Positions 30,157 to 38,362 of a DNA stretch of 64,000 nt are shown here, piece by piece. The position numbers were made by a program, and so were the translations under genes. The notes under the pieces are model-generated. The model saw only the letters and a list, made by a program, of their open reading frames with translations. It was not told where the DNA came from and ran no database searches. The stretch's first letter is position 1. Every line of letters starts with the position of its first letter. The DNA comes from Pseudidiomarina terrestris (GTDB lineage Bacteria; Pseudomonadota; Gammaproteobacteria; Enterobacterales; Alteromonadaceae): positions 558,001 through 622,000 of the forward strand of contig NZ_JAGGJF010000001.1 in NCBI RefSeq assembly GCF_030466405.1, read 5' to 3'.

Positions 30157-31170
30157 GTGGTACTCGATTTACGCAGTGATACCGTGACGCAACCGACCGC
30201 CGCCATGCGCGATGCCATGGCGGCCGCGCCGGTTGGGGATGATGTGTTCGGCGACGACCCGACTATTAATGCCTTACAGGAACGTGTTGCCGCAATGACC
30301 GGCAAAGAATCGGCGCTGATTGCCGCCAGCGGCACGCAAACCAACTTACTGGCGCTATTGAGTCACTGCCAGCGCGGTGAGGAGTATCTAGTCGGTCAGG
30401 AATACCATACCTATCGCTACGAAGCCGGCGGTGCTGCCGTGCTTGGTGGCATAGTGCCGCAACCCTTCGAAGTCGAAGCCGACGGTACTTTAGATCTCGC
30501 CAAGGTAGAGCAGCGCATTAAGCCCGACGACCCGCACTTCCCTATCACTCGGCTGCTGGCACTGGAAAACACCCATACCGGAAAGCTTATTCCGCAAGCG
30601 TACATGGAGCGCGCGCGAAAGCTGGTGGAAAAGCACGGTCTGAAACTGCATTTAGATGGTGCGCGTATCGCTAATGCTGCGGTCGCCAGTGGTCTTTCTC
30701 TGGCAGAGTTGGCAGCGCCATTTGATAGCGTTTCAATTTGCTTCTCCAAAGGTCTGGGTACACCGATTGGCTCGGTGCTGGTTGGCGATCGCGCATTTAT
30801 TGCCCGTGCTCACCGGTGGCGTAAAATGCTGGGTGGCGGTATGCGCCAGGCCGGAATTGTAGCCGCTGCTATGGATTATGCCCTCGATCATCATATCGAG
30901 CGTCTCGCCGACGACCACGTCAATGCCGAAAAGCTTGCCGCAGGCCTGAGTCAGCTCGATGGCCTCGATGTTGAGCCGGCGCAAACTAATATGGTCTACG
31001 TCAATTTTGCCTCTGCAGACAGGGCCAAAAAAGTAAGTGAGTACTTACGCAAGCACGACATCATCGTTGGTACAGCGCAACGCATGCGATTGGTGACCCA
31101 CCTTGGTATTCCGGCCACGACCATCGACCAAATCGTCAGCAGCTTCGCTAACGCGTTAAAGGTCCTGTAA
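30157..31170 (+). CDS. ltaE: Low-specificity L-threonine aldolase
   Basis: 337 residues from a GTG start that follows an AGGAG site. VLDLRSDTVTQPT at the N-terminus and GDDVFGDDPT are hallmarks; the PLP lysine is in FSKGLGTPIGS. It splits L-threonine or L-allo-threonine to glycine and acetaldehyde. The tail overlaps the convergent comM by 15 bases. Confidence 0.93.
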   Translation: MVLDLRSDTVTQPTAAMRDAMAAAPVGDDVFGDDPTINALQERVAAMTGKESALIAASGTQTNLLALLSHCQRGEEYLVGQEYHTYRYEAGGAAVLGGIVPQPFEVEADGTLDLAKVEQRIKPDDPHFPITRLLALENTHTGKLIPQAYMERARKLVEKHGLKLHLDGARIANAAVASGLSLAELAAPFDSVSICFSKGLGTPIGSVLVGDRAFIARAHRWRKMLGGGMRQAGIVAAAMDYALDHHIERLADDHVNAEKLAAGLSQLDGLDVEPAQTNMVYVNFASADRAKKVSEYLRKHDIIVGTAQRMRLVTHLGIPATTIDQIVSSFANALKVL

Positions 31171-32700
31171 TTGCTGCAACAGGCGGTCCAGAGCCCGATA
31201 GCTTAAGGCTTCGGCGAGGTGGGTTTTGCTGATGTGCTCAGCGCCCGCCGCATCGGCTATGGTGCGGGCAAGCCTTAACACCCGATGATAAGCTCGGTGC
31301 GATAAGTTAAAGCGTTCGATGGCGGAGACCAAAAAACCGTGGTCTTCGTCACTGAGCCGACAAACATCGGCAAGTTGCGCGGTTTCCAGCTCTGAGTTTA
31401 AGCACTTTTGACGTTTCAACTGCAACCCGCGAACCGCCTCGACCTGTTCGCGCAACAATGGCGTTTGCGGTTCCTGTTGCTGATGCTGTTGTTGCAACAC
31501 AGCGGGTTGCCGGGGAACCGAGACCTGCATATCAATGCGATCTAACAGCGGGCCGGAAAGTTTCCCCAGGTAACGCGTGATCTGATCCGGGCTGGCGCGC
31601 GCACTCGCCAGGGTGCCATCAAAATGTCCGCAGGGAGACGGATTCAACGCACACACTAACTGAAACTGCGCCGGAAACTTGGCTTGATAGCCCGCGCGAC
31701 TAATTGAAACCTGCCCGGACTCCAGGGGCTCACGCAGCGAGTCCAGTACATGCCGGGAAAATTCGGGTAACTCATCTAAGAACAACAAAGCCTTATGAGC
31801 CAATGAAATTTCGCCCGGCTGCGGCGGTGAGCCTCCGCCCACTAAGGCCGCGGCCGAACAGGAATGGTGCGGCGCCCGCATACTTCGTTGCAACCAACTC
31901 TGTGGGGTTGCGGCGCGGTGTTCGTAGCCCGCGACACTGCGTACTGCAGCAACTTCCAGACCTTCCTCGTCGCTTAACGGTGGCAACAATCCGAGCAACC
32001 GTTGGGCCAGCATGGTTTTACCGGTGCCCGGTGGTCCGACAAATAATAAATGATGTCCACCCATCGCAGCCAGTACTAAAGCTCGCTTGGCTTGCTCCTG
32101 ACCGATGACATCGGCAAGATCACCGCCCGGGTAAACATAGCTGGTCTCGGCTACCGGCTTCACCGGTGGCAGTCGATGAGGCCCCGACAAATGTTCGACG
32201 ACATCACGCAGGCTCTCGCCCACCACACATTGTTGCTCCCGAATGACCTGTGCCTCTGCCAGGTTATCCAGTGGAATGACCGCCTCCCGGCCTTCCCGCC
32301 GACACGCCAGTAACGCTGGCAACATGCCCTCTACCCCGCGCAATTCACCATTGAGCGTCAGCTCACCGTAAAACTCCCGCGATACCACCGAACTCTCGCT
32401 TAACTGACCATCGGCAGCGAGAATGCCCATGGCAATAGCCAGATCGTAACGCGCGCCATGCTTAGGTAAATCGGCTGGTGCTAAATTGACGGTGATCTTG
32501 CTGCCCCGGGGAAAGTTAAATTCACTCGCCTGAATAGCTGAGCGCACCCGGTCACGCGCCTCCCTCACTCCCGCCTGCGGCATCCCAACGACCGTAAAGG
32601 CCGGCAACCCCGCCGCCAGGCACACTTCAACCGTCACCAAGGGTGCTTCCATGCCATACAATGCCCGGGTAAACACCCGCGCCAAACTAATCGATCCCAT
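31156..32700 (-). CDS. comM: YifB/ComM family Mg-chelatase-like AAA+ ATPase
   Basis: 514 residues from the ATG at 32700, preceded by GGAG. The N-terminal Lon-protease-like fold (GMPQAGVREARDRVRSA) is followed by an AAA+ domain with Walker A VGPPGTGKTML and Walker B LLFLDELPEF, and the C-terminal Mg_chelatase_C region (RAYHRVLRLARTIAD). ComM is a hexameric helicase that drives branch migration during natural transformation in Vibrio and other gammaproteobacteria. Confidence 0.93.
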   Translation of the reverse strand: MGSISLARVFTRALYGMEAPLVTVEVCLAAGLPAFTVVGMPQAGVREARDRVRSAIQASEFNFPRGSKITVNLAPADLPKHGARYDLAIAMGILAADGQLSESSVVSREFYGELTLNGELRGVEGMLPALLACRREGREAVIPLDNLAEAQVIREQQCVVGESLRDVVEHLSGPHRLPPVKPVAETSYVYPGGDLADVIGQEQAKRALVLAAMGGHHLLFVGPPGTGKTMLAQRLLGLLPPLSDEEGLEVAAVRSVAGYEHRAATPQSWLQRSMRAPHHSCSAAALVGGGSPPQPGEISLAHKALLFLDELPEFSRHVLDSLREPLESGQVSISRAGYQAKFPAQFQLVCALNPSPCGHFDGTLASARASPDQITRYLGKLSGPLLDRIDMQVSVPRQPAVLQQQHQQQEPQTPLLREQVEAVRGLQLKRQKCLNSELETAQLADVCRLSDEDHGFLVSAIERFNLSHRAYHRVLRLARTIADAAGAEHISKTHLAEALSYRALDRLLQQLQDL

Positions 32701-33041
32701 CGTCACTCCTTTGACCGTCGCCCGCAGGCACACTCCATCAAACAAGTATAACGATGTCTCTCGAATGAAACGTCATCAGAGCGACTGATTTAGCTGTACG
32801 CCATCATCGTTTGGTTTGTAAATCGTAAAATCGGGGATTACAACCATTCCACTACAGATACGCAAGAGAACGCTCCTATGCGAAGCTCGCTCAAAAAAAT
32901 GGTCGTCCCATTAAAAGTATCTTTGAAAGTTGACAAATCCACACACCGTTCTTATTTTTTTTAACTTAAATGCTACATTTTTGAAAATCAGCTTTACTAC
33001 CTTTAACGCTTAAATTACATGAGCAATGAGGATTATCCATA
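32701..33041. other. AT-rich spacer at the left border of an accessory island
   Basis: Between comM and the first island gene no coding sequence is convincing. Composition shifts here from moderate GC to AT-rich. It contains one strong promoter-like element (32930-32958) reading to the right; a 28-codon frame from 32878 has no family features. Confidence 0.6.
32930..32958 (+). promoter_or_regulatory. Predicted sigma70 promoter for the secreted protein gene at 33042
   Basis: TTGACA (32930-32935), a perfect -35, lies 17 bases from TATTTT (32953-32958). The start codon of the next gene is 83 bases further on. Confidence 0.55.
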
Positions 33042-33800
33042 ATGAAGTTACCACTTATATCATTATTACTAATTGCATTACTGTCATCACTAGGGACTGT
33101 TCCTGTCAATGCTAAAGAAAGACCAAGACCAGATCCAGGTGCAGAAGTAATGCTCCTTGTGGCATCGACGGTGGGTCTCTCACGAGACGAGCTTAACCGA
33201 GCTTTTAAAGTCATATCAGACTTTCAATCTCGTAAATTTACCCTCTCGGAACTTGATTCACTTTCAGATGATGACGTACTTGCCAAAATTAACTTCGCAA
33301 CAGAGCCTTACGCGAGTCTCGACAGCCAGCAATTAATGTTAGTTGCTAAGCGCTATGAAATTGAAACTGAATTGTTGGCTGATCGAGCTGGTGTTGATGT
33401 TGAGAAGTTTCGCCAGTTTTATCGAACTTTTGATAGGACATTGACGCTCGCTCTGCGTCTAAATCGCTACGTTTCAGCAAAGCAGAATACTATATCCTCG
33501 ACTGATTCCTCACTCAGCTATTTTGATGAGGATGACTTCGACGGCCCGCTTATAGATTGCGACCGTTCTTGCGAGGCGGTTCAAGAGAAAGTTTGGGACG
33601 ATTTCATAGACCAGCTAAATATAGTCGGTGATATGCAGGACTGGGAGAATCAACAAAATGACGAGCAACCAATAGGAACCGTCGCCCGCATTGTTGATAG
33701 TGAATCAGGAAACTTCATTGAAGTCAGAAAGCAGTTTAGTACCGTTTCCTGGGTACCATTAACAGGCGGTTCGGACTGTGGAGCTGCAGCTTGCATTTGA
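33042..33800 (+). CDS. Secreted protein of unknown function (island gene)
   Basis: 252 residues with a clear signal peptide (hydrophobic 5-22, VNAKE cleavage region). The mature part is acidic and helical, with four cysteines in two pairs (DCDRSCEA, and DCGAAACI at the very C-terminus) that may form disulfides. GAGG precedes the ATG by 12 bases. No family recognised. Codon and base use are more AT-rich than in comM, consistent with acquisition. A remnant transposase starts within 40 bases of its stop. Confidence 0.7.
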   Translation: MKLPLISLLLIALLSSLGTVPVNAKERPRPDPGAEVMLLVASTVGLSRDELNRAFKVISDFQSRKFTLSELDSLSDDDVLAKINFATEPYASLDSQQLMLVAKRYEIETELLADRAGVDVEKFRQFYRTFDRTLTLALRLNRYVSAKQNTISSTDSSLSYFDEDDFDGPLIDCDRSCEAVQEKVWDDFIDQLNIVGDMQDWENQQNDEQPIGTVARIVDSESGNFIEVRKQFSTVSWVPLTGGSDCGAAACI

Positions 33801-33836
33801 ATCTTAGCTAGTCGAGTACTCATTTTTCAATCGAGC

Positions 33837-33950
33837 AAAACTAAAGGCGTTCGCTTGAGCTTCATTCAGCCAGGGAAGCCGACACAGAATGTGTTTGTGG
33901 AAAGCCTGAACGGCAAATTCAGGAACGAGTGTCTGAGCCAACACTGGTGT
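33837..33950 (+). mobile_element. IS3-family transposase (orfB) remnant
   Basis: About 38 codons in one frame encode SFIQPGKPTQNVFVESLNGKFRNECLSQHW split over the fragment, the highly conserved end of the DDE integrase domain of IS3-family OrfB (the Glu in VESLNGKFR is the last catalytic residue). Neither the rest of the transposase nor terminal repeats are visible, and similarity stops abruptly at about 33950 where the truncated toxin gene begins on the other strand. Confidence 0.85.
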
Positions 33951-34167
33951 CAACAACAAGGTCAAAGACGACATCCCGCACGGCTCCTACTTCAGGCGCT
34001 TGCGTGACCGGTGTGCCAAGGTGTGGAAAGCTTTTTAGTAAACTCAGCTTTTCGATAAGTTGCGCTGCAGTCTCTGCTGCTGCATGAGGGTTATGGACTG
34101 CAATGAATGCTTCTAAGCGCTGTAAATCCTGAATGGCCACGTCCGTGTAAACCAAGTTCATTTTCAT
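33919..34167 (-). pseudogene. RelE/ParE-type toxin, C-terminus truncated by IS3 remnant
   Basis: The frame encodes 82 residues. Residues 1-68 (MNLVYTD, LEAFIAVHNPHAA, FPHLGTPV, GAVRDVVF) match ParE/RelE-superfamily toxins, which poison gyrase or cleave mRNA. After RDVVF the sequence runs into the transposase remnant and the last 14 residues are read antisense to it. The C-terminal beta strand with catalytic or binding residues is therefore missing, and the toxin is probably dead. The start overlaps the antitoxin stop as ATGA. Confidence 0.8.
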
Positions 34168-34436
34168 TCAAGCGGTCCTTTTTTATCTTCCTCTCCTTCA
34201 GTGCCCCAGCTTGCCAACCAATCGTGGACTGTATCACCGGGAACAACATTCCCTTGCGCGGCAAATTCCATCGCTTGCAACGTCTCGTTCCACCGTTGCT
34301 GTTCTAGTTTCCGCTTTTCAATGAATTCAGATAGCGCCTGTTTGATCACCCATCCCTTGGAGCGATGCAGTTTATCAGCGATAGCCTGAACCTCTTGTTC
34401 AATATCGTCTTGTAAACGCACGGTAGTTACACCCAT
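34164..34436 (-). CDS. Ribbon-helix-helix antitoxin (CopG/RelB-like)
   Basis: 90 residues. The N-terminal TTVRLQDDIEQEVQAIADKL is the beta strand and first helix of a ribbon-helix-helix DNA-binding domain, followed by SKGWVIKQALSEFIEKRK. The C-terminal third would wrap the toxin. Antitoxins of this type repress their own promoter; a matching palindrome lies 22 bases upstream at 34458-34474. It appears intact although its toxin is truncated. Confidence 0.85.
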   Translation of the reverse strand: MGVTTVRLQDDIEQEVQAIADKLHRSKGWVIKQALSEFIEKRKLEQQRWNETLQAMEFAAQGNVVPGDTVHDWLASWGTEGEEDKKGPLE

Positions 34437-34457
34437 AAGTCCGACCTACTTTTGACT

Positions 34458-34474
34458 ACAATGTTATACATTGT
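34458..34474. promoter_or_regulatory. Predicted toxin-antitoxin operator palindrome
   Basis: A perfect inverted repeat ACAATG-TTATA-CATTGT sits just upstream of the antitoxin start. On the minus strand its centre contains TATAAC, a possible -10 box, so binding of the ribbon-helix-helix protein would block the promoter. Confidence 0.6.
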
Positions 34475-34499
34475 GGTGGAATAGAGTTTAATCGCCAGA

Positions 34500-34779
34500 G
34501 CTGGTGTCCACTTTTGTCGTTAAACGGTCTCTCAAAGTACGAAAATTTTTAGGAAAGTCTTAACAGCAACACCTTTAAGCCGTGGCTAAACCTAGCTTTA
34601 ACGGTTTACCACAGTACCCATGACTGCCGTTTTGGACATACGAGCATGCCCGAAGGACGGAAGGCAGGATGCCAGTTCTGCCATGTGGCGCGTTCGCTGT
34701 TCCAATACTGGCCTGAACAAACATGTCTGTAACATATTTGAACATCGCTTGCGATGGCCGGAGGGACGAGAAAAGCTCG
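34500..34779. other. Non-coding, hairpin-rich stretch, possible repeat-element relic
   Basis: No credible gene. Several short inverted repeats occur: CATCGC-TT-GCGATG near 34743-34756, ACGAG-AAAAG-CTCGT near 34766-34780, and GGCAG/CTGCC around 34660-34682, together with repeated GAAGGACGG/GGAGGGACG phrases. The style resembles REP- or MITE-type extragenic elements, but whether copies exist elsewhere cannot be judged from one window. Confidence 0.35.
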
Positions 34780-35208
34780 TTACATCGCTTTTTCATCCTT
34801 GGCATTTATAAAACTACTCAAATCACTTATTTGTAAACGCTTAGGACAGAGCTCAAGCTGCCCCTCTGGGTGATAGGCGATATCGATCTCAACACGATAA
34901 TCCTGATTTAACGGTAAACAACCGACGGAAAGATAGCGTTGCTCCCACAATTCAACACTTAGCTTTGATACCGCAACAAGTTTATCTTGGGCCGTCGAGT
35001 ATATGGAAACCGTAGAAATTACATTGCTTAATAACTTTCCGTCTCGCTTAAAAGCTGGGGTTTCAATTTCCACAATTGAACACATCGCTCGATAGTTTTC
35101 GCCCAAAGCTTCGACGCGCACCTCCACACCTTCAAGATGAGTCTGCGCTGGTAAAACGGGTGACATCGAGATCAAGCATAGCGCCGAAACAGGCAATAAT
35201 ATTTTCAA
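34780..35208 (-). CDS. Small secreted protein of unknown function (island gene)
   Basis: 142 residues with a signal peptide (about 1-21, LPAQT). The mature part is beta-rich with three cysteines (CSIVE, VGCLPL, LCPKR). No family recognised. It is the last gene of the minus-strand group that includes an Rhs fragment and two other unknown genes. Confidence 0.6.
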   Translation of the reverse strand: MKILLPVSALCLISMSPVLPAQTHLEGVEVRVEALGENYRAMCSIVEIETPAFKRDGKLLSNVISTVSIYSTAQDKLVAVSKLSVELWEQRYLSVGCLPLNQDYRVEIDIAYHPEGQLELCPKRLQISDLSSFINAKDEKAM

Positions 35209-35388
35209 TTAGTGTCCTCCATTCTGAGGCCTAAATGTCACCCAACGCCCCATTTTGCAGTCCTTGCCAACCATTTTAATTTACCAGATAAGGGACTGAG
35301 GGAGCCGTAACAGGTTGATTTAACGGGTTTGCTAATTTTTGTCCAAATGAGCTCGTCCCTTTTGAACCCGTCTCGCAAGAGTAAAGCT

Positions 35389-35529
35389 TTACAGGTTGTT
35401 TACGATCGCTAACTCGCCTTCGAGCCAAATATAGCTTTTCACATGCGAGCCGTCTTTGGTTTCACTCAGCAGTTCGCCGCTTTGGCCATACAAAAAGTGG
35501 CACTCCGCGGTCAGCGATCCCACGATAAG
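35389..35529 (-). pseudogene. Rhs/YD-repeat protein fragment
   Basis: On the minus strand a frame ending at the stop 35389-35391 encodes FLYGQSGELLSETKDG and then SYIWLEGELAIVNN. The F-x-YGxxGELLxE and YIWLxGE motifs are the consensus of Rhs-family YD repeats, large shell proteins that deliver toxins. Only about 45 residues remain; neither the N-terminal shell nor the HNDHLGTP core end is present. It starts within the tail of the neighbouring membrane-protein gene in another frame, a scar of deletion or recombination. Confidence 0.7.
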
Positions 35530-35530
35530 C

Positions 35531-36238
35531 TCAATATGCAAGACGGCATTGCTTTTTTAGCAAACTAATAAACAGTTCTCTGTGGGCCATATCTTTTAGC
35601 AAGCGAATACGGTATTCCTGCTCGTCACCCGCCTCATCTTTGGCTAGTATACAAAGTATATCGCCATGCGAATCCAACTCAATAACACCGACCCAACTGC
35701 GCTTTTGTTCAACTTTCAGCAGACTCTGAAAAGGCACTACTACCTTTCCTGTTTGCACACCATCAAGCTCGACCGTTTCATCTCTAAATTCAGCAGAATT
35801 AAAGATTGCTGGGATCAACGTAGCGAAGTAGATATAGAAAACAAGAAGGATAGGTATCGGCAGTAGTAGTAACGGCGATGGTTCCTTCACAGAATAAAGC
35901 ATCAACAGGTATATCGGTGTTGCGAGAGAACAAACCATCATGCCTTGAATAAGCCGATTACGTCTGGCTTTGGGGGTCATAGACACGAACTTAGTCGCGA
36001 CCACTTTTGTTCTTGCTGGCTCGTTCAGCACCAGCTTTCGGGATAATTGTGAGACAATGAACACTGCCGCGAGTATTGCTAACAGGAATCCTGTACTGGG
36101 TATGTTCGCGTAGGGCGCGTCGTTGGATGGACCTTTGAGCATCGGCGGTAACATAACAAGGCCAACTATCACCACCGCTGCGCCAACAATTATTCGATAA
36201 ATTACCTTCCTAGTGGCAGGATTCTTTAAACTAAACAT
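35531..36238 (-). CDS. Four-helix membrane protein of unknown function (island gene)
   Basis: 235 residues from the ATG at 36238, chosen for its AAGGA site; the frame is open further upstream into the previous gene. Four membrane helices lie near 10-32, 47-64, 100-118 and 125-148, followed by a soluble C-terminal domain of about 85 residues (VELDGVQTGKVVVPFQSLLKV...). No family recognised. It lies 13 bases after the secreted 311-residue gene and its 3' end runs into the Rhs fragment. Confidence 0.65.
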   Translation of the reverse strand: MFSLKNPATRKVIYRIIVGAAVVIVGLVMLPPMLKGPSNDAPYANIPSTGFLLAILAAVFIVSQLSRKLVLNEPARTKVVATKFVSMTPKARRNRLIQGMMVCSLATPIYLLMLYSVKEPSPLLLLPIPILLVFYIYFATLIPAIFNSAEFRDETVELDGVQTGKVVVPFQSLLKVEQKRSWVGVIELDSHGDILCILAKDEAGDEQEYRIRLLKDMAHRELFISLLKKQCRLAY

Positions 36239-36251
36239 AAAAGTATTTCCT

Positions 36252-37187
36252 TTAAATCGGAAAACAAATAACGTGGGAAGTGGGGTCTGAGAATGGGCTA
36301 CTAGTGGTTGCTGTTCTGCAACGATATAGCTGGTCCCATGCAAGATCAACTAGGGGATTACTGTCAGGAGTCGTTACAGTTCCCGGTGCTACACTGCCGC
36401 CACCCTGGTTTTGGTCGTCGTCATTACGCTCCAACTCACACGCTTCTAGCTCAAACTGGGTTTGGTTAAATGACGCAAGGCACACATCTATTCTTGATCG
36501 AAAGCTGTTGTGAGACGCAGCAACTGCGCTCATTCCAACAGCGCAGGTCGCCCCGCCTGTAAGAGCGCATCCAGCGATAGCGGCCATAAACGTAGCTAAA
36601 TCTGTATAACGTTCACTTCTTGAGCATTGCTCAAGGGTTGCTGAGCCATCATAGGGATAAGCGCTACGAGCTCCTACAACAGAACAAAAAGCAGAAGTTT
36701 GCGTAGTCAAAGTCTGCTCAAATGAATCTATACCTATATGTGGAGGACACGGCATTCCTGGACGAACTTCTACATGGCAGAATGGGTCTGTCGGGGCTTC
36801 TGTCTGAGAAATATACGGATGATGATTGGCGTAACTTGAGAGAACATTGGTTGCATCTTCTGTCATGTTGAATTGCGACGGGACTCCAAACATTCCAGGT
36901 TGGATACTATTGGTCTCGGGATTGAAGTACACGATGTCATCTGTGGATTGATTTAAAACAAAGAAACTTCCGTCGTCAAACGTAACCGTGATCAGCTCAT
37001 TCGCGTAATCAAGATTCACGATAAAAGAACTAGCTTCTTCATCCACGTTAATGAACCTAAATTGACCATGATGATCGATATATGAAAAGCCGTGCGGTGA
37101 CGTATCCATAGTATCCTGAAACGCCTCAGCCTTACCGACAAGTAGAGCATAAGCAATAGTCAACATTAGAAGAAAAAACAACCTCAT
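36252..37187 (-). CDS. Secreted protein of unknown function (island gene)
   Basis: 311 residues with a signal peptide (about 1-22, KAEAF). A beta-rich N-terminal domain (FSYIDHHGQFRFINVDEE, ITVTFDDGSFFVLN) is followed by a Cys-containing region, a hydrophobic Gly/Ala segment (AAIAGCALTGGATCAVGMSAVAA, given here only as landmark near 205-227), a low-complexity GGGSVAPGTVTT linker and a C-terminal RCRTATTSS stretch. An AGGAG ribosome site precedes the ATG. No family recognised. Confidence 0.62.
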   Translation of the reverse strand: MRLFFLLMLTIAYALLVGKAEAFQDTMDTSPHGFSYIDHHGQFRFINVDEEASSFIVNLDYANELITVTFDDGSFFVLNQSTDDIVYFNPETNSIQPGMFGVPSQFNMTEDATNVLSSYANHHPYISQTEAPTDPFCHVEVRPGMPCPPHIGIDSFEQTLTTQTSAFCSVVGARSAYPYDGSATLEQCSRSERYTDLATFMAAIAGCALTGGATCAVGMSAVAASHNSFRSRIDVCLASFNQTQFELEACELERNDDDQNQGGGSVAPGTVTTPDSNPLVDLAWDQLYRCRTATTSSPFSDPTSHVICFPI

Positions 37188-37526
37188 AGCGAATTAACTC
37201 CTACCCCAAGAAAAAGTGCGATAGTAATAATTTAAAATTAATTAAACTTTTTATACATTTTACAAACAAAACACTCAAGCTTTAATTAATAATATTTATA
37301 CAATTCCCTGAGTACCAGCGTGAAGGATGTTCAATATTCTGTGTCAACGAAGTTTTCATAAGTCGATGTAGTCATCCAGTCGATCTTAGAAGTGGGTGGG
37401 CGGCTGGATTCGTAGCTCATATTTGGATGACGTGGTTGTGGCTGCAAGCTCGTTGCTCGCCAGTCAAGCGAGCTATATTGTCGCCTTAGCAACTGTTGAC
37501 GATAGCTTGGCTAAACGCGATGTGGC
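37188..37526. other. AT-rich spacer at the right border of the accessory island
   Basis: The left half is strongly AT-rich and probably holds the promoter of the minus-strand island genes, although no clean box pair stands out. The right half returns to core composition. I see no convincing gene; a short open frame at the right end is discussed under rejected items. Confidence 0.5.
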
Positions 37527-38270
37527 TTACCAGTAATGTTCCACAGTCACGTTGCCCGGCTTGCGACGCAGGTTTTTTGGCAGGCCTTTGTCGGCGAGTA
37601 CTTGCTTGGCGTCGCGGATCATCTCGGGGTTGCCACATAACATGACCTGCGCGTTTTCGTTGAGCTCATCGCCCAGAGCAGCTTCCAGCTGGCCGTCGAC
37701 AATAAGGGATGGAATTCGACCACGCAGCGCGCCGGTGGCGTCTTCGCGGCTTACCACAGGCTGATAATGAAGTTGCCCGGGATGGGCAGCAACCCAATCC
37801 AGTATTTGTTGCTGATAGGCTAAGTCAGCCTCGTATCGCACCGCATGAATCAGATGGATCCGCGCAAAACGTTCGTATGGAATCGTGGTCGTCAGCATAG
37901 ACAGATAAGGGCCAATGCCGGTACCCGTAGAAATCAGCCACAAGCTCTCGCCTTCCGGCACTTCATTCAGGGTAAAGAAGCCAGTTGGAGGCTGACTGAC
38001 TTCGATCGACTGGCCGGCGCGTAAATCATGCAGCCGCGGTGAGAAATCGCCGTCATGCACACGGTTCACCAGAAAATCGAGGATCGGATCATCGGGACCA
38101 TTGACCAGTGAATACGCACGCTGAATGCGCTGCTCCTCAGTGTGCAAGCCTAAGCGCACAAACTGCCCGGCGATAAACTCAAACGGCTTAGGTACCCGCA
38201 CCCGTAAGCTGAATAACTCATTGTTCCACGCATGATTCTCAATCACTTCGCCAGTCATCCACTGTGCCAT
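37527..38270 (-). CDS. fpr: Ferredoxin--NADP+ reductase
   Basis: 247 residues from the ATG at 38270 (GGTGG site); a GTG 9 bases upstream is possible. FAD motif RAYSLVNGPDD, NADP motif STGTGIGPYLSML and the aromatic C-terminus VEHYW, which stacks on the flavin, identify the Fpr family. It exchanges electrons between NADPH and ferredoxin or flavodoxin, feeding Fe-S assembly and oxidative-stress repair. Confidence 0.9.
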   Translation of the reverse strand: MAQWMTGEVIENHAWNNELFSLRVRVPKPFEFIAGQFVRLGLHTEEQRIQRAYSLVNGPDDPILDFLVNRVHDGDFSPRLHDLRAGQSIEVSQPPTGFFTLNEVPEGESLWLISTGTGIGPYLSMLTTTIPYERFARIHLIHAVRYEADLAYQQQILDWVAAHPGQLHYQPVVSREDATGALRGRIPSLIVDGQLEAALGDELNENAQVMLCGNPEMIRDAKQVLADKGLPKNLRRKPGNVTVEHYW

Positions 38271-38362
38271 GGGTACCACCTTTCAAATTAATAAATTGAC
38301 GTCACTAACCTTATGCTAGCATTACTGGTAGAGTACGCGTTTCTTAACTACAGGGCTAGGTT

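Noticed and set aside
32878-32964. 28-codon frame MRSSLKKMVV...
   Set aside because: It covers the predicted promoter of the next gene and has no supporting features.
33919-34436. Functional toxin-antitoxin system
   Set aside because: The toxin lacks its native C-terminal part, so I call it a pseudogene rather than a working system.
34575-34811. Small frames on both strands in the hairpin-rich region
   Set aside because: No ribosome site, no family features, and the bases are better explained by inverted repeats.
37400-37536. Short plus-strand frame ending at 37536 with a plausible helical sequence (SLLASQASYIVALATVDDSLAK)
   Set aside because: It might be the tail of a lost gene (TolC-like in flavour), but there is no start, no upstream similarity and it overlaps the fpr end; a profile search would be needed.
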